The position numbers and the translations under genes are program-made. Positions 60,063-64,000 of a stretch of 64,000 nucleotides of DNA are shown here, one piece after another (the stretch's first letter is position 1; every line of letters begins with the position of its first letter). Under the pieces are notes generated by a model that saw only the letters and a program-made list of their open reading frames with translations, did not search any database and was not told where the DNA came from. This stretch comes from Paramecium sonneborni (lineage: Eukaryota; Ciliophora; Oligohymenophorea; Peniculida; Parameciidae), in assembly GCA_905182985.1 (NCBI GenBank), contig CAJJDN010000076.1, forward strand, positions 389,952-453,951, given 5' to 3'.

Positions 60063-62740
60063 ATGAATTGTGGATAATGCATTAAAGAATTGAAAGGTTT
60101 TTAATTTGATGAGAAAGCTGAGGAATATCAAGGCGTGATTTGGGATGGCATTTTTAATTGTTTTTATAAGAAAAAATTCAAAATTGAAATTATGAATTAA
60201 AGTATCAATTACATTTCCAATGATGGATAAATTTTAAGAATGTAATAATTAAATTTCAAGGAATAGTGATTAAAGAACAGATTGTTATCAAAAACCAAAA
60301 ATACTCACTAATTTAGATTAAATAAAGCATCTCTAAAAGTACAATATCTGTGAACAAAATATGAATAACACTAAAAGAATAAATTTAATGTGGAAGGGAG
60401 AAGCTTTAGAAAATAATGGAGGTGAATGTTGTACTTATATAAGGATTAAAATAAAAATATTTTAAAGAGCTTATTAATAATTTTTGGAGGTATAACTATG
60501 CCTTAATTGTTATAATAGTTTGGCTCAAGTCTACCAAGCTGGAAAATATGAAAATGAAAAAAGAATTGGAAGTTGGTAGTATTATTATTAAGATTAAGTA
60601 ATGTATCATTATATCATAAATTTTATTTAGTGGTGGTGGATCATACAATTAATTAGGTATTAAAATTGGAAAATGGATTGAGTTGAGTGAAAATTTTTGG
60701 AAGTATTAGAAATTTTTGTTAATTTATTGAATGTTAGATATAGTTAAGTCACTTTAACAGGTTTATATAAAAATGGTTAAAAAATTGGTCGATGGGCTAT
60801 TAAATGGATAGAAAATAATTTAAATGATGTAGAAATGTATTGATAAAATCTTAATCATAAATAAAGAGGTCATGGATATTATGATAAACAAAATGAAAAA
60901 ACAGGAAAATGGTTTGAACCTAGCGATAAATTTAGTTTGTATTGATTTTTTTTATTTAAATAAGGTAAAGTTAAATCATTTTTAGTGGTGAATATAAAAA
61001 TGGTAAAAAAATAGGAAAATGGTAAACTTATTGGAGAATAGAAAATAATGAAATTAAAGAGATGTATTAGAATAAAAAATGATTTTCTTAACTGATATTT
61101 TAGAGGAGGTGGGCAATATAAATATCCAAGCCTAAAGAATGGGAAATGGATAGAATTGAGTGATAATTTTAATAAGTATTCAACGAAAATCTCAATATAA
61201 TTTTAGCGAGAATAGGTTTACCTATGTTGGCGAATATAAAGATGGAAAAAAAATTGGTCTATGGGATTTTTTTTATTGGAAAGTGTTAATGTAACAAAAA
61301 TAAGTTATTATTACAATTTAAAGTGGCTGTGGTTTATATGATGAATAAAATTTGTAAAATGGTAAATGGATTGAATTAAGTGATAACTTTGCTTAGTATT
61401 GTTTTAAATTTTAATTGAATAGCGAAAGCGAAGTTATTTTTATAGGGAATTATTAAAAAGGAAAAAAAATATCTAAATGGGACATTTAATTTCGATATTA
61501 TGATAATTTTTAATCGATGTAAATTAATCTTCTATAATTATTAGTGGTGGAGGATCATATAATGAGGATAATTTAAAAGATGGGGAATGGATTGAATTGA
61601 GTGATAATTTCCATAAGTATTGATATTAATATATTATTATTATTAGTTTTAGTTAGGTGTTGTGGCATGGAAAATATAATATAGGTCAAAAAGTTGATAG
61701 ATGGAATTGTTTTTACGAAGGAGAATTGATGTATCTATATTTATAATAATAAAAAATTTAGAGGCAGTGGATTTTATGATGATTTGAATTTAAAAAATGG
61801 AAAATGGATTGAACCAAGCGATAACTTCTAATAGTACAAAATAATTATTCATTACTTTAATTATTAGTTATAGATAAATAAAATTCGAAGGATGGTATAA
61901 AAACGGGAAAAAAATTGGTAAATGGGATCTTTATTGGTAGGGAGAAGGAAAAAATTAAGATTTCGAATTAATGTAAGTTAGAATAATGATACATTTATTA
62001 TAGAGGGGGAGGATATTATAATGAATAATCTATAAAGATTGGAATATGGATTGAGATTAGTGACGATTTTTAAAAGTAGTTATTTTGATTATTGCTTTTT
62101 AGACTAAAACAAGTAGTTTATAAGGGTGAATATTAGAATGGCAAAAAAGTTTAAATATGGAAAATCTAATGGAGAGATTAAACGTAGAACCAATTTATTG
62201 CTATGTTATATTGATAATCATATTATAGAGGAGGAGGATAATATAACAAGAAAGGCATGAAAATAGGAAAATGGATTGAACTAAGTGACTAGTTTTAAAT
62301 GTAGAAAATTTAATTACTATAATTTATATTCAAAGTGGTAGCCGTATTTTTTTTCTTGGATAATATAAGAATTGTCTGAAAGTAGGGAATTGGGAAATTC
62401 ATTATCAAGATTTTGAAGATAATTATTAGTTAATGTATAAAAATAATTTATTAATAGTGGTGGAGGGTTTTATGATGATGAAACAAATTTAAAAAATGGA
62501 ATTTGGATTGAGCAAGATGACAATTTTTGGAAGTTTTAATTTTAATTTAATTTATTTTAGTGGAAATTATTAAATTTGGATTGGTAAGTATAAAAATGCT
62601 TAAAAAATTGGTGATTGGATCAAAATGAAAAGAAATGAATCAATAAAAAATCAAGACTTTTAAAGAGTGTAATATATATGTAATTCTAGTGGAGAATACT
62701 AGTTTAATATTTGAAATATGAATTATGTTATAACAAAAAG
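60063..62740 (+). CDS. Tandem glycine-rich (MORN-like) repeat protein
   Basis: ATG 60063 (MNCGQCIKELKGFQFDEKAE) leads into a short N-terminal domain (EYQGVIWDGIFNCFYKKKF). At least nine tandem units follow with the plan GEYKNGKKIGKW...SGGGxYDxxxLKNGKWIELSDNFxxY. The clearest units are near 60.90-61.18 kb, 61.36-61.62 kb and 61.79-61.84 kb. Between units the frame changes at AT-rich stretches of the size of short introns (for example GTAAAGTTAAATCATTTTTAG), so each unit seems to carry an intron at the same place. I could not verify every junction, and some units (near 62.1 kb) look degenerate. The stop is approximate. Function unknown; repeats of this kind often form extended beta scaffolds. 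Confidence 0.68.
60661..62538 (+). repeat. Nine tandem coding units of about 225 bp
   Basis: The block encoding G-K-W-I-E-L-S-D-N-F recurs near 60670, 60905, 61145, 61365, 61585, 61803, 62046, 62270 and 62502, spacing about 220-240 bp. Units are diverged at the DNA level, so the amplification is old. Confidence 0.8.
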
Positions 62741-63100
62741 TATTATACAAAAAATTAGATTAAATTATATATATTCAGTATTTTATTAGAAATATAAACT
62801 TGACTTAAAATGGATTGCTTAAAATATTGTAAAAAGAATAATAAAGTAATACATATTTTTACAAAAATAATTGAAAATTATTTAAAAAAGAATCTTGACT
62901 TTATATACTTCCCTTGCTAATATAAATTGATATATTCATAAAGAAAGTTACAAGATACATAGTTTATTTATCCCATAAAATAAATAGTAGAGTTTTATAA
63001 TTGTTGAACCTGTCTTAATCAATAATAATTAAATATAATTTATATATAATTGTCCTACTTAAGTATATTAATTAATTTTTTTTTTAATTGAAATTATTAT
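62741..63100. other. Gene-free AT-rich spacer
   Basis: No gene seen between the repeat protein and the convergent WD-repeat gene. Confidence 0.45.
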
Positions 63101-64000
63101 TCATACTATTTTCTTTGGCTTTCTCACTTGTATCTCATATGAATTATGATCCCAAGTTATTAAAAATTGTCCATCTTCACTTAAAGTTCCAAATATCTAA
63201 CCTGTATCAAAATGTATTGTTTATATAAGAGTGAATTCAAAATCTTAAGACCCTGAAGGAGAATTTATAAATCTTATTAAATTCAAATATTTTCCATTTT
63301 TTAAAAGAAGGAGCTATTTTTAATTGAGATAAATGGCTGGAAATAAGTTATAGCAAGATTATTGACTGCCTTCAACTTAAAATTTCCTATAACGATAAAA
63401 TTAACCTTATTTAGAATTGAATATATAATAACTAAGTAGATAATATGATTTTTCTTAAAAGATAAAAGTATCATTAGTAATAAAATTAATTCTAAATCCA
63501 ATTGATTCTGTCTATATTTTTTATTTCACTATCCATTTGTTTTTATTTGAACCTTCCATGATTATGATTTTAAGATCAGATCCACAAGAGATTAATTTTG
63601 TTCCTTCTTGATTTAATGATAATCCTTAAACTTTATTAAGATGCTCTGTTATAGTTTATGAGCATTTCCAACACATAGAAGATAATTATTTGGATTGATA
63701 AAATCTAATTGCATAGTCATTTGATCCAGTTATGATAAGATCTTCTTAAGGAGAGTTCAACAATAGACAATTAATTGATGTAATATTATCTTTTATTTTC
63801 ATTAGAAATTTTTAATTTGATTAGAGAATTGAGGATCGAAAGATAATATCACCCATACATGAAGCTATGACAATAAATTATTATTATTTGAAGAAGTTTA
63901 TGGTGTTAATTGAATATCCAAAAAGTTAAATTATTTGAATTAATTTTAATGCTTCATTACTTAAGTTGAATACTTTTATTTTACCTCTCTCTTCTACTAT
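63101..64000 (-). CDS. WD-repeat protein, C-terminal part, cut by right edge
   Basis: TGA 63101-63103; the frame is open to the window end, about 300 residues without a clear intron. Beta-propeller blades include DLIITGSNDYAIRFYQ, LNKVQGLSLNQEGTKLISCG with SDLKIIIME, and GTLSEDGQFLITWDHNSYEI. These have the typical spacing of S/G-x-D ... I-x-F/I. The end is basic (QVRKPKKIV). The N-terminal blades lie outside the window, so the family cannot be named. Confidence 0.7.

Overview
The window is macronuclear-type DNA of a ciliate, most probably Paramecium or a close relative. Every recognisable conserved protein is interrupted by TAA and TAG at positions where its family expects glutamine, and TGA is the only stop (genetic code 6). 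The DNA is very AT-rich. Genes are packed with tens of bases between them, and most introns are about 20 to 31 nt, GT...AG, beginning mostly GTA. I translated with TAA/TAG = Gln. Almost all short ORFs visible under the standard code are fragments or shadows of larger genes.

Layout. 1-2.6 kb: minus-strand hypothetical gene cut by the left edge. 3.0-3.5 kb: small C2H2 zinc-finger gene. 4.2-17.1 kb: complete axonemal dynein heavy chain. 17.9-21.2 kb: long TPR protein. 22.0-23.7 kb: calcium-dependent protein kinase. 25.1-27.3 kb: exact 1,138-bp duplication around a single N, almost certainly an unmerged contig overlap inside a coiled-coil gene. 28.7-45.5 kb: dense block with a CHHC/RING protein, a WDR54-like protein, a coiled-coil protein, three PP2C-type phosphatases, a SAM-FHA-FHA-RING protein, BBS9, a MAP2K-like kinase, a decayed GSK3-family kinase and a CDT1-like replication licensing factor. 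46.8-49.0 kb: second exact duplication (1,037 bp) around a 149-bp N run, carrying a small RING gene twice. 49.2-50.9 kb: YTH-domain (m6A reader) protein with a Q/N/Y-rich tail. 51.3-52.9 kb: intronless divergent alpha-tubulin fused to a UBR-box-like zinc finger. 53.1-57.2 kb: B-box/TPR protein and a second TPR-like protein of less AT-rich composition. 58.2-62.7 kb: two divergently oriented genes built from the same tandem glycine-rich repeat. 63.1-64 kb: WD-repeat gene cut by the right edge.

Themes. Cilium and microtubule functions recur (dynein heavy chain, BBS9, tubulin-UBR fusion, WDR54-like), as does phosphosignalling (CDPK, MAP2K-like, GSK3 relic, three PP2C). These are neighbours, not operons; each gene has its own strand and start. 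Two pairs are head-to-head with only 25 and 22 bp between start codons, so they must share a tiny promoter. The most novel object is the tubulin whose C-terminus carries a UBR-type zinc finger and whose nucleotide-binding glycine loop is altered.
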